15,079 nt of DNA from CAZPAH01 sp964584495 (lineage in GTDB: Bacteria > Krumholzibacteriota > Krumholzibacteriia > Krumholzibacteriales > Krumholzibacteriaceae): NCBI GenBank assembly GCA_964584495.1, contig CAZPAH010000073.1, forward strand, positions 1-15,079, in the 5' to 3' direction. The notes below the pieces were generated by a model, which was given only the letters and a program-made list of their open reading frames with translations, did not search any database and had not been told where the DNA came from. The stretch's first letter is position 1; each line of letters opens with the position of its first letter. This document shows, piece by piece, positions 7,247-13,966 of this stretch. Position numbers and translations under genes: made by a program.

Positions 7247-7717
7247 ATGCTCGGTTTCATGCTGGTGATCCTCGGAGCGGCGTTGGCCGCGGGGTTGGCG
7301 GGTGCCGGATCCGCCCTGGGGACGGGAGTAGCCGGCCAGGCTGCGAACGGGGTCGTGAGCGAGGATCCGGAAAAATTCGGATCTCTTCTGGTGCTTCAGG
7401 CCCTGCCCGGAACTCAGGGGATTTACGGTCTGGTCGCCCTCTTCATGATAATAAACAAGCTTCCCGGCCTCGATGCCCTCGGATCGATCACCGTGGGCAA
7501 CGGGCTCGCGATGCTGGGAGCGGCCGTTCCGGTGGCGCTGACAGGGCTTGTCTCCGGTCTATACCAGGGAAAGGTATGCGCCGCGGCGTGCAGCCTTGTC
7601 GCAAAGCGCCCCGAGGAAGTGGGCAAGGGCATGGTGTTCGCCGTTATCGTGGAGACTTACGCCGTTCTGGGGCTTCTCGGAACGATTCTACTCCTACAGA
7701 AGGTTTCGCTGGGTTGA
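7247..7717 (+). CDS. atpK: A/V-type ATPase ring subunit K (double-hairpin proteolipid)
   Basis: Subunit of the rotating membrane ring that carries ions. The 156 residues make four membrane helices, two tandem hairpins sharing an internal repeat: LQALPGTQGIYG in the first hairpin aligns with FAVIVETYAVLG in the second. Only the second has the ion-binding carboxylate, E136 (bases 7652-7654); the first has Q57 in its place, so there is one charge per four helices, as in Enterococcus hirae NtpK. The remaining Na+ ligands of that protein (L61, T64, Q65, Q110, E139) all have counterparts here: L53, T56, Q57, Q107, E136. This predicts Na+ rather than H+ coupling, which is inference from known structures. 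Two cysteines (C111, C115) one helical turn apart follow Q107. Confidence 0.96.
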   Translation: MLGFMLVILGAALAAGLAGAGSALGTGVAGQAANGVVSEDPEKFGSLLVLQALPGTQGIYGLVALFMIINKLPGLDALGSITVGNGLAMLGAAVPVALTGLVSGLYQGKVCAAACSLVAKRPEEVGKGMVFAVIVETYAVLGLLGTILLLQKVSLG

Positions 7718-7756
7718 TTTTCATTCAGCGCCGTAAACGGGATTGGATGATCTAAT

Positions 7757-8353
7757 ATGTCGATTGAAACAATATTGAATCGGATAAGCGATGACGCCGA
7801 GGAAGCGGCCAGGAAGGTGATCAAGGAGGGCGAAGCGGAGGCGGCGCGCATCAAGCAGGCCTACCTCTCGAAGGCCGCCGCCCTGGAGAAGGAATTGCAG
7901 ATCGAGGCGGAGAAAAAGGGAGCCGAAGAGGAAAAACGGTTGATCGTAAGCGAGCGGCTCGAACTCCGGAAGTCGGCCCTGGCCGGCAGGAGGGAGATCC
8001 TAGAAGGGATCTACGAGGAAGCCAGGAAAAAGATCGAGGCGATAGAGGGCGAGGAGTATCTTGAGCTCGTCGGCGGTTTGATAGCGGGGCAGGCGGTATC
8101 GGGGAGCGAAGAGATAGTTCCCGCAAAGGGACAGAGGGGGCTGTATTCAAAAAGCTTCATCGATTCGCTCAACGGGCGCTTTCCCGGCGTCGGCCGGTTC
8201 GTGCTGGCCGGCGAAGAGGGAAGTTTTTCCTGGGGCATCATGCTGAGGGAAGGTAAAAGAGTTGTTGATCTCTCGTTGGATGTCGTCTTCGAGCAGCTGA
8301 AGGAGAAGGTCGAGCCCGGGATCGCCGCCCTTCTTTTCGGTGGTGACCGGTAG
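7757..8353 (+). CDS. atpE: A/V-type ATPase peripheral stalk subunit E
   Basis: Peripheral-stalk subunit linking the catalytic head to subunit I. The 198 residues, the normal length, fall into an N-terminal coiled coil of about 90 residues (ISDDAEEAARKVIKEGEAEA through IYEEARKKIEAIEG) that should pair with subunit H, and a C-terminal mixed domain that caps the head, ending with the usual DLSLDVVFEQLKEKVEPGIAALLFG-like tail. The globular half has the GSFSWGIMLREGKRVVDLSLD stretch typical of E subunits. The start at ATG 7757 has only a weak ribosome-binding site (GGATGAT region). The stop codon TAG overlaps the ribosome-binding site of the next gene. Confidence 0.9.
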   Translation: MSIETILNRISDDAEEAARKVIKEGEAEAARIKQAYLSKAAALEKELQIEAEKKGAEEEKRLIVSERLELRKSALAGRREILEGIYEEARKKIEAIEGEEYLELVGGLIAGQAVSGSEEIVPAKGQRGLYSKSFIDSLNGRFPGVGRFVLAGEEGSFSWGIMLREGKRVVDLSLDVVFEQLKEKVEPGIAALLFGGDR

Positions 8354-8358
8354 GAGGT
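8352..8358 (+). promoter_or_regulatory. Ribosome-binding site fixing the TTG start of the subunit C gene
   Basis: AGGAGGT, a near-perfect anti-16S match, sits six bases before TTG 8365 and overlaps the stop of atpE. The nearby ATG at 8372 is out of frame, so this site supports TTG as the true start. Confidence 0.78.
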
Positions 8359-8364
8359 CCCCGG

Positions 8365-9327
8365 TTGGCTCATGATTATACATATCTGGTAGCGAGGTTG
8401 AGGGCCATGGAGGCGGCGCTTCCCGACGAGGCATGGTTCCAGCGGCTTGCGAGGAATCAGGTGGATTCGTCTCTCTCGGTGTTGAGGGAGAGGTTTCCCG
8501 GATTCGAGGGGGTCGATTCCCCCTTCGAATTCGAAAAAGGGATCGAGGCGGAGGAATTATCGTTCGTCGAGACGGTTTCCACCTTGATCGACGATGAGAG
8601 GGCAAGGATTTTCATCAGGGCTGGTCACGATTTCGATAACCTCATTCAAGCGTGGAAAGCCCAAAAAATGGGCGGAGCGCCGGTTTTCGACGCCCGCGGC
8701 CTCGTAGGACCAGAAGTTCTCGAGGAGGCCGTGAAGACGGGGGAGACGGTCGATCTGCCGGGCTATCTCGGGAGCGTTCTGGAAATGCTCCGGGACGGGG
8801 CCGACTCGTCCGCCGCCGCCCATCTGCAGCAGGTGGCGGAGGCGATGAAATGGTCTTTTCTCCGGGAAACGGCTCCTTCAGGGGAAGCCCTTCACTACAT
8901 TAAGCTGAAAATCGATCTCACGAACATAAAGACCTTCCTACGCCTGAAGACGACGAAACTGAGAGGGGAGTTGCCGGAAGGATACTGGATAGAAGGCGGA
9001 GAGATGGACCTGTCAAGGCTGGACGGGCTGTTGAAGGAGCCTGAGGAAGCATTTTTCGGCTTTCTTCAGACGACCGATTACCGCGGGCTTCTAAAAAGGG
9101 GTTTGGAAAAGGGGATTCCATCGTGGAGGGCCGAAACGATCATATCGTTGTATCTGATCGAGCTGCTCAACGAGTACAGTTACGCTTTTTTCGGAATAGG
9201 GCCGGTGCTGTACCATATGGAGCTTCGCGGGCTCGATATGAAGATCTTGAGATCGATCATCTCGAGCAAGCTGAACAACCTGCCGGAAGAGATGATATTG
9301 GAAAAGGTCGAGGCGCTCGTGTCTTGA
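8365..9327 (+). CDS. atpC: A/V-type ATPase subunit C (AC39 / subunit d family)
   Basis: Socket protein between the central shaft (D, F) and the K ring; homologue of eukaryotic subunit d. The 320 residues are nearly all helical and hydrophilic, without membrane segments, close to the usual length of the family. The opening YTYLVARLRAMEAALPDEAWFQRL, the internal DLTNIKTFLRLK segment and the LRGLDMKILRSIISSKLNNL ending with E-K-V-E-A-L fit AC39-type proteins, in which an 'N-hydrophobic-K' pattern recurs in related bundles. Translation starts on TTG 8365, supported by AGGAGGT six bases upstream. Position between E and F matches the standard operon order. The name atpC follows A/V-type usage and is not the F-type epsilon subunit. 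Confidence 0.9.
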   Translation: MAHDYTYLVARLRAMEAALPDEAWFQRLARNQVDSSLSVLRERFPGFEGVDSPFEFEKGIEAEELSFVETVSTLIDDERARIFIRAGHDFDNLIQAWKAQKMGGAPVFDARGLVGPEVLEEAVKTGETVDLPGYLGSVLEMLRDGADSSAAAHLQQVAEAMKWSFLRETAPSGEALHYIKLKIDLTNIKTFLRLKTTKLRGELPEGYWIEGGEMDLSRLDGLLKEPEEAFFGFLQTTDYRGLLKRGLEKGIPSWRAETIISLYLIELLNEYSYAFFGIGPVLYHMELRGLDMKILRSIISSKLNNLPEEMILEKVEALVS

Positions 9328-9348
9328 CCGTTATGAAGGGCGGACCTT

Positions 9349-9693
9349 TTGGCTGGCAATATCGCGGTGATAGGGAATTCCGACTCGATAGAATATTTCA
9401 GGTACCTGGGTTGTGAAACCTACGAGACCGAGAACGGCGAGTTGACCGAAGAGAAATTTCTCGAGGTGGTCGAACGGAGATTCAGGATCATTCTCGTTAC
9501 CGAGGAGGTTTTCCACAGGTACAAGACGTTGATAAGGCAAAGGTCGAACAGGACCTTTCCCGTTGTCAGCATAATCCCCGACATACACGGGGCCGTCTGG
9601 AAAGACCAAAAGCCGAGTTCGAAAGGGGTCGCTTTCGAGGAGCTGCGCGAGGCCGTAATAAAGGCCATTGGACAGGATATTTCAGGTTCGTAG
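9349..9693 (+). CDS. atpF: A/V-type ATPase central rotor subunit F
   Basis: Small subunit of the central rotor that binds subunit D. The 114 residues begin with the diagnostic NIAVIGNSDSIEYFRYLGCE strand-and-loop, followed by alternating helices and strands (RFRIILVTEEVF, FPVVSIIPDI) in the small Rossmann-like fold of the family, and end in a helix (ELREAVIKAIGQDI). The only in-frame start after the upstream stop (9334-9336) is TTG 9349, with AAGGG (9336-9340) eight bases before it, so TTG initiation is forced. This is the second consecutive gene in the operon with a TTG start, which could keep output of these single-copy rotor parts low. An ATG at 9333 opens a different frame and gives no family match. 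Confidence 0.9.
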   Translation: MAGNIAVIGNSDSIEYFRYLGCETYETENGELTEEKFLEVVERRFRIILVTEEVFHRYKTLIRQRSNRTFPVVSIIPDIHGAVWKDQKPSSKGVAFEELREAVIKAIGQDISGS

Positions 9694-9744
9694 GCGGCTT
9701 GCCGAAGAACCGACGAGCATGCAAAATAAAGGAGATGGCAGGAA

Positions 9745-11562
9745 ATGAGCGCTGGAAAGATTGTAAAGGTCTCGGGGCCGCTGATCGTGGCCGAAGGTAT
9801 GGGTGAAGCCAAGATGTTCGAGGTCGCCAGGGTCAGCGACAAGCATTTGATAGGCGAGATCATTGAGCTTCACGGAGACGAGGCCTATATACAGGTCTAC
9901 GAAGACACTTCGGGGCTCGGCCCGGGGGAGAAGGTCGAGACCACGGGGCAGTCGCTCAGCATAGAGCTCGGACCGGGTCTGCTCCAGTCGATATATGACG
10001 GTATCCAGCGGCCGCTGAACGCAATATACAAGGAGGCGGGGCACTATATCACAAGGGGTATAAATATCCCCGGACTGGATAGGAAGCGCAGCTTCGATTT
10101 CACGCCGGCCACCGGTCTAGTCAAGGGGATGGAGATAGGGCCCGGCGATATACTGGGGGAGCTCCGGGAAACCGAGCTGATAATGCACAAGGTGATGGTA
10201 CCTCCGACCCTCAAGAAAGGTCTGCTTTCCCGCATTCCGGAGGCGGGCAGCTATACTATAGAGGATACGATAGCCGAGATCAGCGTGGGGGATGAGAAGC
10301 ATGAGGTCAAGCTCTACCACCGCTGGCCGGTAAGAACGCCGAGGCCGATAGTCAGGAAACTTCTGCCGACGATGCCCCTTGTGACCGGGCAGAGGGTCAT
10401 CGACACGTTCTTCCCCATCACGCAGGGCGGTACCGCGACGGTCCCCGGGCCTTTCGGGGCGGGTAAAACGGTGGTTCAGCATCAGCTCGCAAAGTGGTCC
10501 GATGCCAATATCATCGTTTATATCGGGTGCGGTGAGCGGGGCAACGAGATGACCGATGTGCTTCAGGAATTTCCCGAGCTCATAGATCCGGCATCGGGAA
10601 GGCCGCTGATGGAGCGCACCGTGCTGATAGCGAATACGTCAAACATGCCCGTCGCCGCCCGTGAGGCCTCCGTCTATACCGGTATCACCATCGCGGAATA
10701 CTTCAGGGACATGGGATACGCCGTTGCCGTGCTGGCCGACTCCACCTCCCGCTGGGCGGAGGCGATGAGGGAGATGTCGGGCCGCCTGGAGGAAATGCCG
10801 GGCGAGGAGGGTTACCCGGCCTACCTGCCTTCGCGCATAGCGGAGTTCTACGAGAGGGCGGGAAGAACCATTTGCCTCGGAAGCGACGAGCGCATGGGAA
10901 CGCTCAGCGTTATCGGGGCGGTCTCCCCCCCCGGCGGGGACCTATCCGATCCGGTCGTCCAGGCTACTCTGAAAGTAGTGAAAGTGTTCTGGGCACTGGA
11001 GGATCAACTCGCCTTCGAAAGGCACTTCCCCGCGATAGGATGGCTGACGAGCTATTCGCTCTACCACGACAATCTTTCCGAATATTTCCGCAACGAGGTC
11101 ATGGAGCAATGGGACACAAACCGGAAAGCGGCCATGGGGATTCTCCAGAAGGAATCGGAGCTGAAGGAGCTCGTCCGGCTCGTCGGCGTCGACTCGCTCT
11201 CTTCGAACGACAGGATAATACTCGAGACGGCGAAGCATATAAGGGAGGATTTCCTGCACCAGTCCGCGTTCGACCCCGATGACGCCTACACCAGGCTGGT
11301 CAAGCAATTCAGAATGCTCGAGTGCATCCTGGAGCTTCACAAGGAATGCCTATCGGCGATCGAGAAGAAGGTTCCGCTGAGGAAATTGCTGGAGCTTCAA
11401 GTACGCGAGGATATTTCAAGGATGAGGCTGATCAAGGAAGATCAGCTCGAGCAATACGATGCGATTATCGAGAAAATCAAGACCCAGGTCGCTGAAAGCT
11501 CGACCGAAAACAGGACCGCCGACGCCGGTGCGCAGGTGACCGGTCCGACGGCTCGAGATTGA
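9745..11562 (+). CDS. atpA: A/V-type ATPase catalytic subunit A
   Basis: Catalytic ATPase subunit of the alternating A3B3 head. The 605 residues contain an N-terminal beta barrel (about 1-70), the 'bulge' region specific to A subunits (about 110-190), then the nucleotide-binding domain: P-loop GPFGAGKTV (235-243, K241/T242), GCGERGNEM (261-269, with catalytic E264), Walker B VAVLAD ending at D332, and SRWAEAMREMSGRLEEMPGEEGYPAYL. There is no intein at the P-loop, where some archaeal and yeast A subunits have one. The C-terminal helical domain ends in a polar tail (about 583-605) that looks longer than in well-known relatives. ATG 9745 is preceded by AAGGAG (9729-9734), 10 bases away, and by a closer AGGA. 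Confidence 0.97.
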   Translation: MSAGKIVKVSGPLIVAEGMGEAKMFEVARVSDKHLIGEIIELHGDEAYIQVYEDTSGLGPGEKVETTGQSLSIELGPGLLQSIYDGIQRPLNAIYKEAGHYITRGINIPGLDRKRSFDFTPATGLVKGMEIGPGDILGELRETELIMHKVMVPPTLKKGLLSRIPEAGSYTIEDTIAEISVGDEKHEVKLYHRWPVRTPRPIVRKLLPTMPLVTGQRVIDTFFPITQGGTATVPGPFGAGKTVVQHQLAKWSDANIIVYIGCGERGNEMTDVLQEFPELIDPASGRPLMERTVLIANTSNMPVAAREASVYTGITIAEYFRDMGYAVAVLADSTSRWAEAMREMSGRLEEMPGEEGYPAYLPSRIAEFYERAGRTICLGSDERMGTLSVIGAVSPPGGDLSDPVVQATLKVVKVFWALEDQLAFERHFPAIGWLTSYSLYHDNLSEYFRNEVMEQWDTNRKAAMGILQKESELKELVRLVGVDSLSSNDRIILETAKHIREDFLHQSAFDPDDAYTRLVKQFRMLECILELHKECLSAIEKKVPLRKLLELQVREDISRMRLIKEDQLEQYDAIIEKIKTQVAESSTENRTADAGAQVTGPTARD

Positions 11563-11574
11563 ATGAAAGGAAAG

Positions 11575-11580
11575 AAGGGG
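11575..11580 (+). promoter_or_regulatory. Ribosome-binding site favouring ATG 11586 for the subunit B gene
   Basis: AAGGGG lies five bases before ATG 11586 in a purine-rich run. No comparable site precedes the alternative TTG at 11559, which overlaps the A-gene stop. Confidence 0.6.
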
Positions 11581-11585
11581 TACGG

Positions 11586-13049
11586 ATGGCAACCGAATAC
11601 ACTACGATCAGGGAGATAGCCGGTCCGCTGATTCTCCTCGACGATGTGGACCATGCCACATACGAGGAGCTCGTGGAGGTAGAGCTTCCCGGGGGGGAGC
11701 TGCGGAGGGGAAAGGTCCTCGAGGTGAATCGTGACAAGGTGCTTGTCCAGATCTTTGAGGGTACCAGGGGAGTCGATATCACGAAAACCAGGGTCCGTTT
11801 CCTCGGAAAGGGGCTTGAGCTCTCGGTCTCCCCGGATATCCTGGGAAGAATTTTCAACGGCCTCGGCCGTCCCATAGACGACGGTCCGAAGATCATTCCC
11901 GAGAAAAGGCTCGATATAAACGGCAACCCGATCAATCCATACGCGAGGATTTATCCCCAGGAGTTCATCCAGACCGGTATTTCCGCCATAGACGGGCTGA
12001 ACACCCTGGTGAGGGGACAGAAACTTCCAATATTCTCCGGGTTCGGGCTGCCGCATTCGGAGCTTGCAGCGCAGATAGCCCGCCAGGCTACCGTTCCCGG
12101 TGCGGAAGCCGCTTTCGCCATTGTCTTCGCGGCGATGGGAATCACTTTCGAGGAAGCGAACTACTTCATACGGGATTTCCAGGAAACGGGGGCGATGGAG
12201 AGGGTTGTCCTCTTCATCAACCTGGCGAACGATCCTACGATCGAAAGGATAGCCACGCCCCGGGCGGCGCTGACGGCGGCCGAGTACCTGGCCTTCGAAC
12301 GGGGTATGCATGTACTGGTGATCATGACCGATATAACGAACTACTGTGAAGCTCTCAGGGAGGTTTCGGTGGCGAGGAAGGAGATTCCCGGACGCCGCGG
12401 CTACCCCGGGTATCTCTACACGGACCTTGCGACGATGTACGAGAGGGCCGGGCTTCTCAAGGGGAAGAAGGAAGGCGAGGTGCTCGAGGGTTCGATCACG
12501 CAGATTCCGGTGCTGTCGATGCCGGATGACGACAAGACGCACCCGATCCCGGACCTGACCGGATATATCACTGAGGGACAGATTATTCTCGACAGGGTAC
12601 TGCACCGGAAGGGGATATATCCTCCGATTAACGTTTTGCCGAGCCTGTCGAGGCTCAGGGACAAAGGGATAGGCGAGGGAAGGACACGCGAGGACCACGC
12701 CCAGGTAGCCAATCAGCTCTTCTCCTCGTACGCGAAATCGAAGGAGGTCGAGGAGCTCGCCGTCGTGCTCGGCGAGGCGGCTTTGACCGACGCGGACCGT
12801 TCGTTTATGGCGTTTGGAGAGGCTTTCGAGGACAGATTCGTAAGGCAGGCCCTTGACGAGAACAGGACGATCGAGGAGACGCTTACGATAGGCTGGGACC
12901 TGCTTCGGTTGATCCCGAAGAACGAAATCAAGCGCATCAAGGATGAATTGATCGAAAAATACCTTCCGCAAAAGGAAGAGGAGGATGCCGGAAAACCGGC
13001 CGATGGTTCGGGGACGGATGAGGAAGCTCCGGTGGAGGCCGAACAGTGA
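11586..13049 (+). CDS. atpB: A/V-type ATPase nucleotide-binding subunit B
   Basis: Non-catalytic partner of subunit A in the head. As expected for B, the P-loop is degenerate, SGFGLPHSELAAQIARQA, with no GKT. The segment ALREVSVARKEIPGRRGYPGYLYTDL (256-281, quoted in part) and LPSLSRL (351-357) are hallmarks; R356 is the arginine finger that reaches into the A site (R350 in E. hirae). ATG 11586 (487 residues) gives the standard opening ATEYTTIREIAGPL; an in-frame TTG at 11559 would add nine residues and overlap atpA. The last 25 residues form an acidic, Pro/Gly-rich tail (KEEEDAGKPADGSGTDEE...) beyond the usual end of the fold. The stop overlaps the D-gene start as GTGA. Confidence 0.96.
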   Translation: MATEYTTIREIAGPLILLDDVDHATYEELVEVELPGGELRRGKVLEVNRDKVLVQIFEGTRGVDITKTRVRFLGKGLELSVSPDILGRIFNGLGRPIDDGPKIIPEKRLDINGNPINPYARIYPQEFIQTGISAIDGLNTLVRGQKLPIFSGFGLPHSELAAQIARQATVPGAEAAFAIVFAAMGITFEEANYFIRDFQETGAMERVVLFINLANDPTIERIATPRAALTAAEYLAFERGMHVLVIMTDITNYCEALREVSVARKEIPGRRGYPGYLYTDLATMYERAGLLKGKKEGEVLEGSITQIPVLSMPDDDKTHPIPDLTGYITEGQIILDRVLHRKGIYPPINVLPSLSRLRDKGIGEGRTREDHAQVANQLFSSYAKSKEVEELAVVLGEAALTDADRSFMAFGEAFEDRFVRQALDENRTIEETLTIGWDLLRLIPKNEIKRIKDELIEKYLPQKEEEDAGKPADGSGTDEEAPVEAEQ

Positions 13050-13678
13050 AGAGAAAAGTTAATCCAAACCGGATGATGCTTCTGCGCCTCAAACGGCGGC
13101 TCGAGCTCGCCAAACGAGGTCACAAGCTTCTGAAAAACAAGCAGGAGAAGTTGATGCAGAACTTCTTCTCCCTGGTTAAAGAAACGACCCGCCTCCGCAA
13201 TTCGGTGGAGGAAGAATTTCTCGATATCGGGAGGCATTACCTGGAAGGGAGATCGGCGACACCGCGCCAGCCGCTGGAAGACGCCCTCGAGTTCTCGGCG
13301 GCCCGTGGAGAGCTCGGAATCGAGATGAGGCATGAGATGAGCATACAGATTCCCGAGTTCACCTTCAAGGTTCCCGAGACGGTGCCCGCCTACACGTTGC
13401 CTGAGAGTTCGGTCGAGCTCGACGTCGCCTTCGAGAAGCTGCTCGCCTCCTTTCCCGGTCTCCTGGACCTGGCCGGAAAGGAGAACGCCCTGTTCAAGAT
13501 GGCCGAGGAGCTCGAGAAAACCAGGAGAAGGGTCAACGCGCTCGAATATGTGCTGATACCGGATCTCGAGGTGACGATCAGGAGTATCGAGAGCAAGCTG
13601 AGCGAGAGCGAGCGGGGGAACCAGACCAGGTTGATGAAGATCAAGGATATGGTTCAGGCGAGGGAAACGGGGGTGTGA
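13046..13678 (+). CDS. atpD: A/V-type ATPase central shaft subunit D
   Basis: Rotor shaft that runs through the A3B3 head, equivalent in role to F-type gamma. The 210 residues have the required two long terminal helices: the N-terminal one contains NPNRMMLLRLKRRLELAKRG (residues 6-25) followed by HKLLKNKQEKLM, and the C-terminal one spans about 150-205 (EKTRRRVNALEYVLIPDLEV and onwards). Both are very characteristic of D subunits. The start is GTG 13046 inside the atpB stop (GTGA); the fit of VKRKVNPNR to the family opening makes this start secure. This is the last gene of the operon. Subunits beyond D found in some species are absent, but all nine core subunits are present. Confidence 0.96.
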   Translation: MKRKVNPNRMMLLRLKRRLELAKRGHKLLKNKQEKLMQNFFSLVKETTRLRNSVEEEFLDIGRHYLEGRSATPRQPLEDALEFSAARGELGIEMRHEMSIQIPEFTFKVPETVPAYTLPESSVELDVAFEKLLASFPGLLDLAGKENALFKMAEELEKTRRRVNALEYVLIPDLEVTIRSIESKLSESERGNQTRLMKIKDMVQARETGV

Positions 13679-13706
13679 CGCACAGGTCCTGCCCCTGATA
13701 AGGAAT

Positions 13707-13749
13707 GCCGGGAAAGGCCTTTTCAACCGGCGCACGGATAGTCTTTTTT
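13707..13749 (+). terminator. Possible terminator of the ATPase operon
   Basis: GCCGGGAAA (13707-13715) can pair with TTTC (13721-13724) and CCGGC (13727-13731) around a GGCCT loop with an AA bulge, giving nine base pairs. A run of six T follows at 13744-13749, but 12 bases lie between stem and T-run, further than in a standard intrinsic terminator. Location 29 bases after atpD supports the call. Confidence 0.35.
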
Positions 13750-13796
13750 ATGTTCCGTCTTGTTTCGCGATTTTTCTTTTAAATACCGTTAATCCC

Positions 13797-13824
13797 TTGA
13801 CTGGAACGCATTTTGCAGTATATT
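13797..13824 (+). promoter_or_regulatory. Sigma70-like promoter for the secreted-protein gene
   Basis: TTGACT (13797-13802), 16-base spacer, TATATT (13819-13824): close to the bacterial consensus and the best promoter in the window. An AT-rich tract lies just upstream (TTTTTCTTTTAAATA). Transcription would start near 13831, leaving a leader of about 135 bases before ATG 13967. Confidence 0.6.
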
Positions 13825-13902
13825 TAATATAACCTCACTCCGCAGGTTGATTTTAGAGACCCCACTGTTTTCCAGGATTCACCGGGAATAATCGTACCCT
13901 GA

Positions 13903-13912
13903 CACAATTGTG
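13903..13912. promoter_or_regulatory. Perfect 10-base palindrome in the leader (possible operator)
   Basis: CACAATTGTG is its own reverse complement and lies about 70 bases downstream of the presumed transcription start. It could bind a dimeric regulator, but a single short palindrome can also arise by chance. No second copy was noticed nearby. Confidence 0.2.
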
Positions 13913-13966
13913 CCCTTAAAAGGGAAGAGCGCGGGATTCAAGCCGGCCGCGGGAAGGTGTCAAGTG

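Larger units (their letters stand above)
13679..13966. other. Intergenic region with terminator candidate, promoter and leader of the secreted-protein gene
   Basis: No gene is seen in these 288 bases. In order they hold a bulged hairpin (13707-13731) and T-run (13744-13749), an AT-rich patch (about 13771-13785) that could act as an UP element, a sigma70-like promoter (13797-13824), and a transcribed leader of about 135 bases with the palindrome CACAATTGTG (13903-13912). The leader matches no riboswitch family I can recognise. Confidence 0.55.

Noticed and set aside
7216..7755. A 179-codon + strand frame overlapping the subunit K gene
   Set aside because: The competing frame encodes an unmistakable ring subunit with an ideal ribosome-binding site; this one is a Gly/Arg-rich shadow.
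11442..12971. A 509-codon open frame on the minus strand opposite the B subunit gene
   Set aside because: It lies wholly antisense to a clear atpB gene and part of atpA, its translation has no recognisable domain and is rich in Arg, Pro and His, and such frames are expected opposite GC-rich, codon-biased genes.
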